Origin: Acidobacteriota bacterium
GTDB lineage: Bacteria > Acidobacteriota > Terriglobia > Terriglobales > Acidobacteriaceae
NCBI GenBank assembly: GCA_003010405.1
Contig: PJLO01000005.1
Coordinates: forward strand, 59,965-123,964
DNA length: 64,000 nt
Reading direction: 5' to 3'
In this document: positions 52,976-62,437 of the stretch, in pieces
Layout: each line of letters starts with the position of its first letter
How positions within the stretch are numbered: the first letter of the stretch is position 1
Translations under genes and position numbers: made by a program
Notes under the pieces: generated by a model
Database searches by the model: none
Told to the model about the DNA's origin: nothing
The model's input: the letters and a program-made list of their open reading frames with translations, nothing else

Positions 52976-55717
52976 CTACACCTCCTCATATTCTGTTCTG
53001 GCGACGAGTTCGTCCTGAATCGGCTTGGCGATTTCACACCAGTAATGAGTAAAGCCTGCAACCCTGACCATCAAGTCCCGATAGTTCTCCGGATGTGCCT
53101 GAGCGTCTTTAAGCATACGAGAGTCGACCACGTTGAACTGGATGTGATAGCCACCCTTGTCCATATAAGCCTTGATCAGATCAAGCATTTTGCGAGATCC
53201 TTCAAAGCCCTTAATGGCAGAGGGATGCATCTTCATATTCAGCTGAGTGTTCTTGTAATCGGAGTGGTCGATGATGGTAGCCGAATTCAGCACGGCGTAA
53301 GGTCCATTGACATCGGTGCCCGGATAAGGAGATTGTCCACCATCGGCTAAGGTGACACCAGCAAGGCGCCCGTCGGCAGAGGCGATATCCGCCTGCCCCA
53401 GAGGTCCATGGGTACCAACAGACAACATGGAAGGGCACCACGGCCGTCCAAACGGATCCAGCGTTTGCTCTACCGCGTCTCTCCAACTCTCCGCCATCTC
53501 TTTGTAGATAGCATCAACAAAGGGATCGTCGTTGCCAAATTTGGGAGCACGAAGACAGAGCGCGTGAATTTTGTCCCAATCTTCAGCCCGCTGCAGGTCG
53601 CGAATTATGTGAGCCCTTGACTGAACACAATATGCGTTCGAGCGAATTCTAGCCCAGGCTTCGTCAATTTCCTCTTTTGACTTCGATTTGACCTGCTCCG
53701 CCATTGAGTAATTGCCCGTATCAACGGCGCTCCTGTAACCGAAGTTGTTGAACAGAGCGTCTTTCAATTGGTCCAGGGTAAATCTCTTTTTGTCGTAAAC
53801 GTTAGTCTTGATGGAAGCTAAGGAATTAACAGCGTTGACCTGACCGGTGATCCAGGTAGTGAAGCACCGATTGTAACGACTGCCTTCATGATCTATATCC
53901 GCGCCCTTTTCAATACAGTCGGCAGACAGAGCCGAAAACAGAATGGGCTGATCAAGCTCAAAAGTAGCCGCAGTCTTGAAGTTGTACGTTTCCTGAAAGA
54001 TACGCGTTACCTTTGCGAAATATTGTTTAAATATTCCGAAAAGTTCTTCAAAGGTTTCGAGTTTAGAACCGTGCGGCGGAAATACTCTTACGTCGGTCCG
54101 GGGGCATTCGCCGTCCCACAAGACCAACTCCAATATTTTTGGTACGTTGATGAAATTGATTCCACTGGAACTATAGGAACCGGCTCCGATCTCACCGTTA
54201 ACGACAGCGCCGGGCTGGATTTCCAAACATCCGCCGATGCTCCAGGCTCTGGCATCTTCGACCGTGATGTTTTCTGCTTGATGTTTCTTAAGGCAGTACT
54301 CGATAGCGACTCTATTATTGACCCAGGCCGGATAACCCGAACCGGTCTTATTACATTCGATTGCTTTTAACAAAAATTTATCGCTTAACTTACCGTCGTA
54401 AATCAAAGATAGCGTGGGGGAGACGGTAGCGCATTTCATGGCTGCTTCGATGAACAGGTACTCCAGTTCGTTTTCAGCAGAAGTACCATCGGGTTTCAGA
54501 CCACCCAGGCAGATGTTATTAAAAGTGTTGCCGGCCAGAATGCCCTGAGTTCCCACACAGGTTGCAATTTCCAGCTCCGTGTATTTCACCCTCATGCACT
54601 CAAGAACTTCTAAAGTCTGTTCCGGGGTAATTCGGCCTTCGTCGATATCCTTTTTCCAGAAGGGATACAGCACCTGTCCCAGACGTCCGGGGGAGAAGCC
54701 AGAGCCCTGCATTTCGTTGTAAACCTGCAGCTGGCAGGTCCAGTGCAGCTGGATCGCATCCATGAAGTTACGGGGTTTATTTTCCGCAATCCATGTCATG
54801 CGTTCTGCAATTTCTTCAAATTCTTTCTTCTGCTGGGGATCTTTTTCCTTGGCAGCTAGTTGCTCGGCTTTCGCCGCGTATTTCCTGATCCAGATCTGTA
54901 CGCCTTCGATAGCGTAGATACAGCTCTTCCAGAAAGCGATTTTGTCAACCTTACCCGTGTGCAGATGATCGTTAATTTGCTTATTGCACCAATCGATCAT
55001 CCCCTTGAAACCCATCTGCATCGGGTACTGATAGTTGGTGACGCTTCGACCATGGCGGTTCCCATATTCCATGTCCGAAGCCATCAGCACCGCCTTCTTC
55101 ATATTGACCAAGGTGCTGTATTCGGGGTGCAGGGTACCCCACAGATGGCAAGTGTCTTCTGCCGACTTGTTGTTCCAGTAACGGCACAGTTCCAGCAGCG
55201 CCGGATACTCGTCCATTCGCTGCCCAAAACGACCCGAGATAGAAAGTACATCTTTCGTGCTTTCGGAAACTACCCCGCCGCCCTTGGCCAGAATGGTAAC
55301 TTTTTCGAGCTCCATGTTACTGGCTTTCAAAGCATCGCTCTTCGCCCTCTCCTCATCACTTAACGGAAAGCGGTTCGCGGTCCAGGGCACTATGCTAGCC
55401 CCTCGAACATATTTGTTCCGCTGCATGACCAGCAGTTCGCCAGGGCGAATACAGGGCTCCAGATGAGAGAAAGCACTCTTAAGAGCAAGGCCGCGCCTCA
55501 CTAAAGGATGTTGGCCTTCCTGCTCCTTCCAAGTGCGGGTGTACCAGTAAGGAAAAGTCGTATCCAAGGATACTTTCGCATCGTAGTAATCCTGCAAAAG
55601 CTTCTTGGCTCGGGGGCATGCCTCTTTCTTTACCTCTCTTCCCGCAACTTCCTTCGGCACTTCCCCATAATGGAAACTCGGTTGTGGATCCGCCATGCCG
55701 TCCTGAGTAGTGGCCAT
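52976..55717 (-). CDS. hpdB: glycyl-radical arylacetate decarboxylase, large subunit (HpdB-like)
   Basis: 913 residues, close to HpdB length (about 900). The thiyl-radical Cys497 is followed by Glu499 in IGGCLEIQPG, as in HPAD and other C-x-E glycyl-radical enzymes. The glycyl radical is Gly888 in RVAGFTHYW near the C-terminus. With HpdC and HpdA it most likely decarboxylates 4-hydroxyphenylacetate to p-cresol; phenylacetate (to toluene) or indoleacetate are alternatives that sequence alone cannot exclude. Codon choice in this gene is more AT-rich than in neighbours, suggesting acquisition. A LysR gene is divergent upstream. Oxygen kills the radical, so it should act only under anoxia. Confidence 0.85.
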   Translation of the reverse strand: MATTQDGMADPQPSFHYGEVPKEVAGREVKKEACPRAKKLLQDYYDAKVSLDTTFPYWYTRTWKEQEGQHPLVRRGLALKSAFSHLEPCIRPGELLVMQRNKYVRGASIVPWTANRFPLSDEERAKSDALKASNMELEKVTILAKGGGVVSESTKDVLSISGRFGQRMDEYPALLELCRYWNNKSAEDTCHLWGTLHPEYSTLVNMKKAVLMASDMEYGNRHGRSVTNYQYPMQMGFKGMIDWCNKQINDHLHTGKVDKIAFWKSCIYAIEGVQIWIRKYAAKAEQLAAKEKDPQQKKEFEEIAERMTWIAENKPRNFMDAIQLHWTCQLQVYNEMQGSGFSPGRLGQVLYPFWKKDIDEGRITPEQTLEVLECMRVKYTELEIATCVGTQGILAGNTFNNICLGGLKPDGTSAENELEYLFIEAAMKCATVSPTLSLIYDGKLSDKFLLKAIECNKTGSGYPAWVNNRVAIEYCLKKHQAENITVEDARAWSIGGCLEIQPGAVVNGEIGAGSYSSSGINFINVPKILELVLWDGECPRTDVRVFPPHGSKLETFEELFGIFKQYFAKVTRIFQETYNFKTAATFELDQPILFSALSADCIEKGADIDHEGSRYNRCFTTWITGQVNAVNSLASIKTNVYDKKRFTLDQLKDALFNNFGYRSAVDTGNYSMAEQVKSKSKEEIDEAWARIRSNAYCVQSRAHIIRDLQRAEDWDKIHALCLRAPKFGNDDPFVDAIYKEMAESWRDAVEQTLDPFGRPWCPSMLSVGTHGPLGQADIASADGRLAGVTLADGGQSPYPGTDVNGPYAVLNSATIIDHSDYKNTQLNMKMHPSAIKGFEGSRKMLDLIKAYMDKGGYHIQFNVVDSRMLKDAQAHPENYRDLMVRVAGFTHYWCEIAKPIQDELVARTEYEEV

Positions 55718-55799
55718 CTTTTATCTCCTTAATCGTCATAAAGCCGTCGCGCAGCAGTCGAGTCGTCTTCAGCAGCTACGTTACTCTTTTGAGTGCAAA

Positions 55800-55864
55800 A
55801 TGCATAACAGTTTGTTCCGCTCTCATCCATCGTTAAAACCGATGTTTCAACCAGAGTTATGCAT
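55800..55864. promoter_or_regulatory. nested inverted repeats in the hpdB-lysR region
   Basis: ATGCATAAC (55800-55808) and GTTATGCAT (55856-55864) form a 9-bp inverted pair. Inside it, CATCG and CGATG (55828-55844) form a smaller hairpin. They lie 83-147 bp upstream of hpdB. They are candidates for the operator of the LysR protein or another regulator of hpdBCA. Confidence 0.5.
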
Positions 55865-56141
55865 GAAGGTTTTTAGGGGTATTCGAAGGGACAGTTTGAT
55901 GAGGTGAAGCATACATAGCTGAGATCAGGTATTCGGACCAATGGTGCTCTGATCTGGGGAGCATTGAGCTTTTGGCTTTTTGCTACAATCTCGTGGAACA
56001 TTGCGGCAATAAGCACTGTGTTGAGCTAATTTCAAACGCACGAGAGGCTCTTTTTCTACCTTGAGCACTGGCTAGAACAGATAAGTATAGCAGAACTGGC
56101 TTCTTGCGTCTGCATTTTCAGAAACTGTCCGGGGTAGGTCT

Positions 56142-57056
56142 ATGGAACTCAGGCATCTCCGCTACTTGGTCGCCGTTGCAGACCGGGGTAGTTTTGCCGC
56201 CGCTGCGCGTGCCCTTCACGTTGCACAATCTGCGATTAGCGAACAGCTTGCGAACCTCGAGCACGAGATCAATGTGCCCTTATTCTCGCGGTCATCCAAG
56301 ACAACCGAGCTCACTGCTGCCGGCGAAGCGTTTCTGCAGGAGGCACGCCGCACTTTGGCTAATGCAGATCGCGCGATTGCAGTAGCGCAGGGCGTGCATC
56401 GCGGGGAAACGGGAACACTGCGTATTGGTTTTTTTACAGTAGGAATGGGCATCATTTTTCCCCAGCTCATTCGTGCATTTCGAAAAGATCATCCCGATGT
56501 GCAGCTCGTTTTAGTGGAACTGACTCCGACGCAGCTATGGGGAGCTTTGGTGGAAGGCAAGATCGACATTGGTTTTACCCGGCGACTGGAGCCTGAGTTT
56601 AGTCTGGATTTGCGCTCAGTTGTGATGCAACGTGACCCGATCATGGCAGTTCTGCCCTCGAATCACGAAGGTGTGCCTGGCCCTGTGGACTTGCGGGATT
56701 TGGCGCGGGAACGCTTTGTGGTTTTATCTCGTGCGACCTCACCGCCGCTCTTCGACAGGGTAATTGAAATGTGCGCCGAAGCTGGGTTTTCGCCGCAAAT
56801 CGTCAGCACCCCCTCGATGTGGTCCAGCGTGCTGCTGTTTGTGCGAGCCGGAGAAGGCATCGCACTTTTGCCCCCGAATGAAAACCAGTTTGGGGGGAGC
56901 GATATTGTCTACTGTCCACTGAAGACAAAGAACGCATTCCTGGATTTTGTAATGTGCTGGTCACCGAAGCATGACAACGCTCTTACTAAGAGCTTTCGGG
57001 ATATGGCGCTAATGCACTGGCGGCGCTCCCTTGCGCATTTCTCAAGGGGAGAGTAG
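56142..57056 (+). CDS. LysR-family transcriptional regulator
   Basis: 304 residues. The N-terminal winged HTH (ELRHLRYLVAVADRGSFAAA, then SAISEQLANLEHEINVPLFS) is followed by a periplasmic-binding-protein-like sensor domain (about 90-295) similar to BenM/CatM-like aromatic-acid sensors (TLRIGFFTVGMGIIFPQLIR, then LVEGKIDIGFTRR). It is divergent from hpdB, the classic arrangement for a LysR regulator and its target, so hpdBCA with an arylacetate as inducer is the natural guess. Its other neighbour is an MFS exporter on the same strand. Confidence 0.88.
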   Translation: MELRHLRYLVAVADRGSFAAAARALHVAQSAISEQLANLEHEINVPLFSRSSKTTELTAAGEAFLQEARRTLANADRAIAVAQGVHRGETGTLRIGFFTVGMGIIFPQLIRAFRKDHPDVQLVLVELTPTQLWGALVEGKIDIGFTRRLEPEFSLDLRSVVMQRDPIMAVLPSNHEGVPGPVDLRDLARERFVVLSRATSPPLFDRVIEMCAEAGFSPQIVSTPSMWSSVLLFVRAGEGIALLPPNENQFGGSDIVYCPLKTKNAFLDFVMCWSPKHDNALTKSFRDMALMHWRRSLAHFSRGE

Positions 57057-57491
57057 AGGCTTTAACCAGCCTGTCATGTCGCGATTCTGTAAAGGCTGGG
57101 CGTTTCCGATCCGGCGCCATCCCTCGTCTTTACGCTGCGAAACGGCCACTCAAAGCACCATCTGTCTGATTCTCATAAAAACCGCACACCCGAGCCGCCT
57201 TTTGGTGGGCAAAGAAGAAGTTTGCGCACACACTCCGGTGTCACAGGACACATACTTCCATAGAAAAAGGATGCTAGCGTCGGCTATCGGCTGGATGCAT
57301 GAAACTCGTAGTTGCTTCCGTTTGCCATGACAGGCTAGCTCCGCCGTCGTGCCGGGGCGTGCACTGCGTGACAGGGAATTTGGTCGAGGGTTCGCATTAA
57401 CCGATACAGTTGGAGCATGGGTGCACTGGAATTCGACTGATCGCCGATAACTGGAGACACTCCACCTCTGATAATCAGAAAAGGCACCGAC
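57057..57491. other. gene-free stretch
   Basis: About 435 bp between lysR and the MFS gene. I see no supported gene or structured element; it presumably holds the MFS promoter. Confidence 0.35.
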
Positions 57492-58892
57492 ATGGATAGT
57501 AAGCAAGGCAGCCCAGTTCAAATACTTTCCGCGCAGCACTCCACCTCAGAGGCTTCAGTTGGGCCAGTCAAAACGAAATTGAATACGAGTGCTCCGCGAC
57601 GCATGAAGGTGAAACCAACCTCAATTGTCTTTACCTTGATGCTGGCAGCCATGGCTGCATTGCCTCCGTTGTCCATCGATATCTATTTGTCGGCACTTTC
57701 TGTTATCGGAAAATCGCTCGGCAGCACCGCTACCGCTGCCGGATACACCGTCAGCGTTTTTCTTTTAAGTACCGCGCTATCTCAGCTTGTGTTCGGGCCT
57801 CTTTCAGATCGCTATGGGCGCCGCCCTATAGGAATGTTTGGATCTACTTTATTTACCATCGGCGCACTTGGGTGTACGCTCGCGCATTCGATGCCCACCA
57901 TGCTGTTATCGCGTCTTCTTCAGGGCGTTGGCGCCGGCTCCGTTCTGGTTCTGGCCTTTGCCATTGTTCGAGATTCGTTTTCCGGACCTGAGGCAGCTGT
58001 CAGGTATTCCTACGTAAACGCGACGATGTGCTTCGTGCCGGCGGTTGCGCCTGTAGTTGGAAGTCTGCTTTTTAAAGTAGCTGGTTGGCGCCCTATTTTC
58101 GGGGTTTGTGCGGTAGTCGGCGCGCTGCTGACGGCCGTTTTCGCGTTCTGGTTTGAAGAGTCTCTTGCCGAGGAAAACCGGACCCGATTTTCACCGGTAG
58201 CGCTGGCGCGCAACTATTTCCGGGTTATCACGCACCGTACGGCGTTCGGTTATATCCTGTTAAGCGCAATGGCCTTTGGCGCCATGCTGGTTTATGTTAC
58301 GGGTTCGTCTTTCGTCTTTGTTGACCTGATCGGAATGAAGCGAACCAACTACGCAAGCATGTTGTTTGTTACTTCATTTGCCATGGTGTTCGGGTCGTTT
58401 TCGTCGGGAGCGCTCAACAAGCGCGGCGTATCCTACAAGAAAATCTTAACTGCGAGTTTGTCTCTCACTGTCACGGCTACTGTTATTTTGCTGGCCCTGA
58501 GCTTTACACCTCTCTTCGCTGTTGCCACCGCAATGCCGTTGATTTTTATGACGACGTTTTCAGTGGGATCGATTGCTCCCAACGCTGCGCACGGCGTGTT
58601 GACTCCGATGCCAGACATAGCGGGAACAGCATCGGCGCTACTCGGGAGTATGCGGATGCTTACTGGGGCCCTATCTTCCGCCTGTGTCTCCTTCGCTGCT
58701 TCCCTTGTGAAACCTTCTCCAGTACCGATGGCTTCTGTGATGGTTTTGTTCAACTCCCTGGCACTGATCTCGTACGTGACCATGATAGTTATGGCACCGA
58801 AACAGTCTTCTGGAGATCTAAAAGCACCTGTGAGATCCGGAGAAAAACTTGGCGACAGCACGCCGAGCGAAGAGTGTGCTACTGCCAAATAA
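57492..58892 (+). CDS. MFS transporter, Bcr/CflA-like drug exporter
   Basis: 466 residues with 12 membrane helices. The loop 2-3 motif GPLSDRYGRRPIGMFG and helix 5 motif (YVNATMCFVPAVAPVVGSLL) fit the Bcr/CflA drug-proton antiporter family, as does PLSIDIYLSAL in helix 1. The N-terminal 37 residues before MKVKPTSIVFTLML may be non-translated. Placed next to lysR and hpdBCA, it could export p-cresol or a related toxic aromatic product; this is context only. Confidence 0.8.
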   Translation: MDSKQGSPVQILSAQHSTSEASVGPVKTKLNTSAPRRMKVKPTSIVFTLMLAAMAALPPLSIDIYLSALSVIGKSLGSTATAAGYTVSVFLLSTALSQLVFGPLSDRYGRRPIGMFGSTLFTIGALGCTLAHSMPTMLLSRLLQGVGAGSVLVLAFAIVRDSFSGPEAAVRYSYVNATMCFVPAVAPVVGSLLFKVAGWRPIFGVCAVVGALLTAVFAFWFEESLAEENRTRFSPVALARNYFRVITHRTAFGYILLSAMAFGAMLVYVTGSSFVFVDLIGMKRTNYASMLFVTSFAMVFGSFSSGALNKRGVSYKKILTASLSLTVTATVILLALSFTPLFAVATAMPLIFMTTFSVGSIAPNAAHGVLTPMPDIAGTASALLGSMRMLTGALSSACVSFAASLVKPSPVPMASVMVLFNSLALISYVTMIVMAPKQSSGDLKAPVRSGEKLGDSTPSEECATAK

Positions 58893-59142
58893 GGCAGTCC
58901 GAAGATTTTTTCCGTGAGAGGGTTTTGAAAGCGGCGCAGTTCATAACTAGAGCGGGAGCATGGAGGAAAGATGCTCCAGAGCTGCGCCGCAACATGCCGG
59001 ACAACGAAACAAGTTGTAACTAGGGTACTTGGCTCGCTTGCGTGGCGTTCAGCCTGCCATAACCACTGCAGCCTTCCAGCGATCTCTGTCTTATCGCAAC
59101 TCCAAACGCTTCGAATTACAGTGCTTGCTTAGATAGGCAGGG

Positions 59143-59204
59143 GGCGGGAGGCAATGGGTTGAGAGCTTCCGGAAGATAAAGCTCTCATGCAGTTGTCTCC
59201 CGCC
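59143..59204. terminator. nested hairpin between convergent genes
   Basis: The outer stem GGCGGGAG (59143-59150) pairs with CTCCCGCC (59197-59204). The inner stem GAGAGCTT (59161-59168) pairs with AAGCTCTC (59179-59186). It lies between the MFS gene and arsA and probably stops transcription from both sides; no long U-run is present. Confidence 0.6.
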
Positions 59205-59213
59205 ATGGTGTGA

Positions 59214-60950
59214 CTATTTCGTAGGAGCAGGTTCGAGCATCTCCTGTAACAGCTCTGTTCCTACTGGCGCCTTTCTCTGCCAAGGGATCAGGAAGACTCT
59301 GTTGGAGAGCTTTTGCACTTCTTCGATGTAGGGACCTTCAAGAATTCCACGCTGGATAAGTACTGGGTCGTCGGTATCGCAGGGACGGAAGCACTTATTG
59401 ATTACCCAAGCATAGGGCTCGATACCTGCCTCGACAAGATCCTGTTGCAACCGCTCTCCCTCATGGACTGAGGTGGCTTCGGGCAAGGTTGCGATCAAAA
59501 CCTTGGCGAATTCCGGATCTTGAAGTTGCGGAATGAGCTGACGGACGCTTTCGGGAATGTACCTCAGGCTTCGTTCCACATCACGATTGTATGTGCAGGC
59601 AGAAGCGAGAAGCTGAAGCGAGTGCCCGGTGGGAGCCGTGTCAATCACGACAAAACCGTCGTTTCCTTGGTTTACCATCAGGGCCAAGGCGCGCAAAACC
59701 GCGATCTGCTCCGTAAACGGCGAACGCAAGTCTTCTTCGAGGCGCATCCGTTCCTTCTCATCCAGCCCCTGGCCGAGCTCGCGTAGGGCCTCCTCGGTGT
59801 AGGCGCGCGTCTCTGCTATAGGATCTATCTGGCTCACGGTAACACCTTCGGTGCCGCTGCCCATGATCATTGAAAGATGCTCTGCGGGATCCGTTGTGGT
59901 TAAATTAACCGGAAGCCCCATCCGTGCCAGCTCAACTGCCACTGCTGCTGCAATTGTCGTTTTGCCCGCGCCCCCCTTTCCCATCACTATGATGACGCCC
60001 TTGCGTCGTGCAGAAAGAAGAGGGATCAACTCGGAGAGAGGCCTGGGGAGCTTATCCAGATCTGTAGGTTTTTCGCGGGATTCTGGGCTATAGACTCGTT
60101 TGCCGATGAATTTCAGGGCGTTCGGGCCAATCAGCGTGCGCGCCATGTAAAGAACATCAGTTTTTAGCAGCGATCGAATTCCTACAGGCAATTCAGCCGT
60201 CGCTCTTGATCCTCGCCCTTCGAGTGCGCGTGCAGCTGGATCGAACGCCTCCCGGCACCAAAATACTTCGTTCACCATCAGGCGCTGGTCGCGAAGTCCG
60301 AGAGCCCTCAATTCATGATGAGCTCGCTCAGCCTCCGCCAACGATGCGTCTTCCGGATGGCTCACCAATATAACCATGGTTGAAGCGGAAAGCGCCGCGA
60401 TTGTGTCCTGGTATAGCTTAGCTTGCGAGCCACTCAGCGGACCGAGGCAGGAGCTCCCACCGGCTTTTGTTTCGATAAACTGCAACAGGGCAGAAGGAAG
60501 CTGAAGCAGACGAAGCGCGTGGCCCGTCGCTGCCATATCGAAGACGATGAGATCATAGTCTTTCGTGTACTCAGGGTCTGCCACCAGCCGTGCAAACTCC
60601 TCACAGACTGCAATTTCAACAACGGAGTAACCTGGCAACTGCTGCTCGACGCTCTTCAAAGCGTCCTCCGGCGAAAGCTCCCGATTGGTCGCAGCTAGAC
60701 GGTCGCGGTATAGCTTGACGGCTTCGTCGGCATCGATTCTCATTGCGAACAGGCCCGGAACAGTCTGGACTGGCACTGGCTGAATCCCGACTTCTGGAAT
60801 TGCCAAAACCTCGGCGAGGTTGCAGGCGGGATCGGCGCCCACCAGCAACACCCTTTTTTCGATGCCAGACACTGACATAGCGGTCGCACATGCGATGGAG
60901 GTCTTACCAACCCCTCCTTTTCCGATAAACAAGATATTACGAGTTGCCAT
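59214..60950 (-). CDS. arsA: ArsA-type ATPase, two tandem halves
   Basis: 578 residues from the ATG at 60950 with GGGGGA before it (the frame is open to 61073). Two Mrp/ArsA ATPase halves are joined: P-loop GKGGVGKTS at about 10-18 with DPACNLAEVL, and P-loop GKGGAGKTT near 330 with TTTDPAEHLS. Each half has the switch region (FDMAATGHALRLLQLP and IDTAPTGHSLQLL). ArsA pairs with the ArsB pump for arsenite in many bacteria; related Get3-like proteins insert tail-anchored proteins. The metal-binding Cys are not clear here: CNLAE, NKCFRPCD and others exist, but no arsB, arsD or arsR is in the window. So the role remains open. Confidence 0.8.
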   Translation of the reverse strand: MATRNILFIGKGGVGKTSIACATAMSVSGIEKRVLLVGADPACNLAEVLAIPEVGIQPVPVQTVPGLFAMRIDADEAVKLYRDRLAATNRELSPEDALKSVEQQLPGYSVVEIAVCEEFARLVADPEYTKDYDLIVFDMAATGHALRLLQLPSALLQFIETKAGGSSCLGPLSGSQAKLYQDTIAALSASTMVILVSHPEDASLAEAERAHHELRALGLRDQRLMVNEVFWCREAFDPAARALEGRGSRATAELPVGIRSLLKTDVLYMARTLIGPNALKFIGKRVYSPESREKPTDLDKLPRPLSELIPLLSARRKGVIIVMGKGGAGKTTIAAAVAVELARMGLPVNLTTTDPAEHLSMIMGSGTEGVTVSQIDPIAETRAYTEEALRELGQGLDEKERMRLEEDLRSPFTEQIAVLRALALMVNQGNDGFVVIDTAPTGHSLQLLASACTYNRDVERSLRYIPESVRQLIPQLQDPEFAKVLIATLPEATSVHEGERLQQDLVEAGIEPYAWVINKCFRPCDTDDPVLIQRGILEGPYIEEVQKLSNRVFLIPWQRKAPVGTELLQEMLEPAPTK

Positions 60951-61466
60951 AATTTCCCCCTGACTTACGTAGCCAATAATCTCCCGCACGCGGCTTGCGT
61001 ACCGGGCCGGGCCATACACTAAAGCCCATTGCTCGCGCCCCGGATACCCTTCGGGAAAATGTTTTTCCGTCAACGAGCATCGGCGCCAGACACGCTCCGC
61101 GTTTTGAGTTGATTGCGCTCTTGACTATTGCAGTTGCAGTGAATCGTTACCATACTCAGCATGCTCATTCACAACGCCTGTCGGCGGCTGCAGCGCATGT
61201 GCACACGGCGCCCATCTTGAACGATAGGATATTGATTAACGCCGATAAGCCGAGTTTACCATGAGCAAAGGGATGAGTCACGTGACAGGAGTGACGGGTG
61301 ATCATAGCCCAATGCAGGTATTTAGGAAGCTGTAGCTGAGGAGGCGAAGTTGATTGCGATTGGAAAATTACTGGTGATGGGAACAGCGTATCACCAGTAA
61401 AACAGGCCGGACAGAGACCCAGGCACCCATGACCTGTAGCCTCTGCCGTCGGTCTTTCTTTTTCGA
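60951..61466. other. gene-free stretch
   Basis: About 515 bp between arsA and the PNPOx-like gene. I see no supported gene; it contains CGTATCACCAGTAAAA-like AT-rich tracts but nothing diagnostic. Confidence 0.35.
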
Positions 61467-61883
61467 TTAGGCTATTTGCTTGCCCATGTCGGGGCCCATT
61501 GACTGGTCGAAGATAGCTTCAACCGTGATTTTTACGGCGTGGCGTACCGGGGGGAGCTGCCGGCCCACTTTTTCACTCAGCTGCTTCATGAAATTTTCCG
61601 TATCTGTAAATACCTGGCCCTGAGTGATGAGCTCAGCTGTCCCTTTGAATTGATAGCCTTTGGCCGTAGCCGCATCGATTACTGTGATAGCGATTTTGTT
61701 GTTTTCCTTCAAATTCTTAACGGTCTTCATGTTGAACAGGTCAGCGAAAAGCAGGTGGTTCTCATCGACCGCTTGAATGCTGCCCTTTGGGGTGACGTTG
61801 GGCTCACCCGTGCAGGAAACAGTGGCTACCCACGCGAGCTTTCCGGGCAAAAACTCCTGAACAAATTTGGGAATGCTTACCAT
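61467..61883 (-). CDS. pyridoxamine 5'-phosphate oxidase-like FMN-binding protein
   Basis: 138 residues from the ATG at 61883, preceded by AAGGAGA (the frame is open to 62063). The split-barrel flavin-binding fold is seen in AWVATVSCTGEPNVTPKGS, then LLFADLFNMKTVKNLKENNK and IAITVIDAATAKGYQFKGTA. It probably binds FMN; single-domain members act as flavin reductases or haem-related oxidases, and the substrate cannot be inferred. It stands alone on the minus strand. Confidence 0.85.
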   Translation of the reverse strand: MVSIPKFVQEFLPGKLAWVATVSCTGEPNVTPKGSIQAVDENHLLFADLFNMKTVKNLKENNKIAITVIDAATAKGYQFKGTAELITQGQVFTDTENFMKQLSEKVGRQLPPVRHAVKITVEAIFDQSMGPDMGKQIA

Positions 61884-62437
61884 AATTTTCTCCTTTTCTA
61901 CAGCACTCGGGGATTTCTCCCGAAGCTTGAGACTCGACTGGATACTCTTCAGTCTAGTCAACTGTCTGCCTAATCTCCTGGCAGACAATTTATCCTGCGG
62001 CAATCTACACGCCGACTTTAAAAATCCACGACCCGCTTCGCAGCCCAGCGACGACTCTGGCAAGGCGACGTAAAATGCACCCTCCGCCGGAAAGCCAGAC
62101 CCACCATTCGGAATGCTTTACTGAGCGGTTTCCAGTTCTGCTGTTCGTAACGCTCGTGCCGCTTGAAACAAGTCTAAGTGTACAGCTTTAGAAGGCACGA
62201 GACCACATGGAACCACGGCAATAACCCTTCAATATTCCGCACCGATGGTAGCACATTCTTTTCCGTCGTCGTCCTGTTGCGTGCCTTTGCTGATGATTGC
62301 GAGACTCGATTTGACACGGCATTCAGCCTTGCGCGAGTTTCTACGCGTTCAATCTTCGCACTCTTTGAGGCGGCTATTTATCGTTCACTGCTCGATCGAG
62401 AATTTCATCACGAAGCATAGCTCGAGGCTGATCTTTG
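61884..62437. other. gene-free stretch
   Basis: About 550 bp; the open frames here (such as 62178-62420) show no recognisable protein features. I see nothing else that stands out. Confidence 0.35.

Noticed and set aside
62178..62420. 80-residue open frame on the plus strand
   Set aside because: No start signal or family resemblance; lies in a gene-free stretch.
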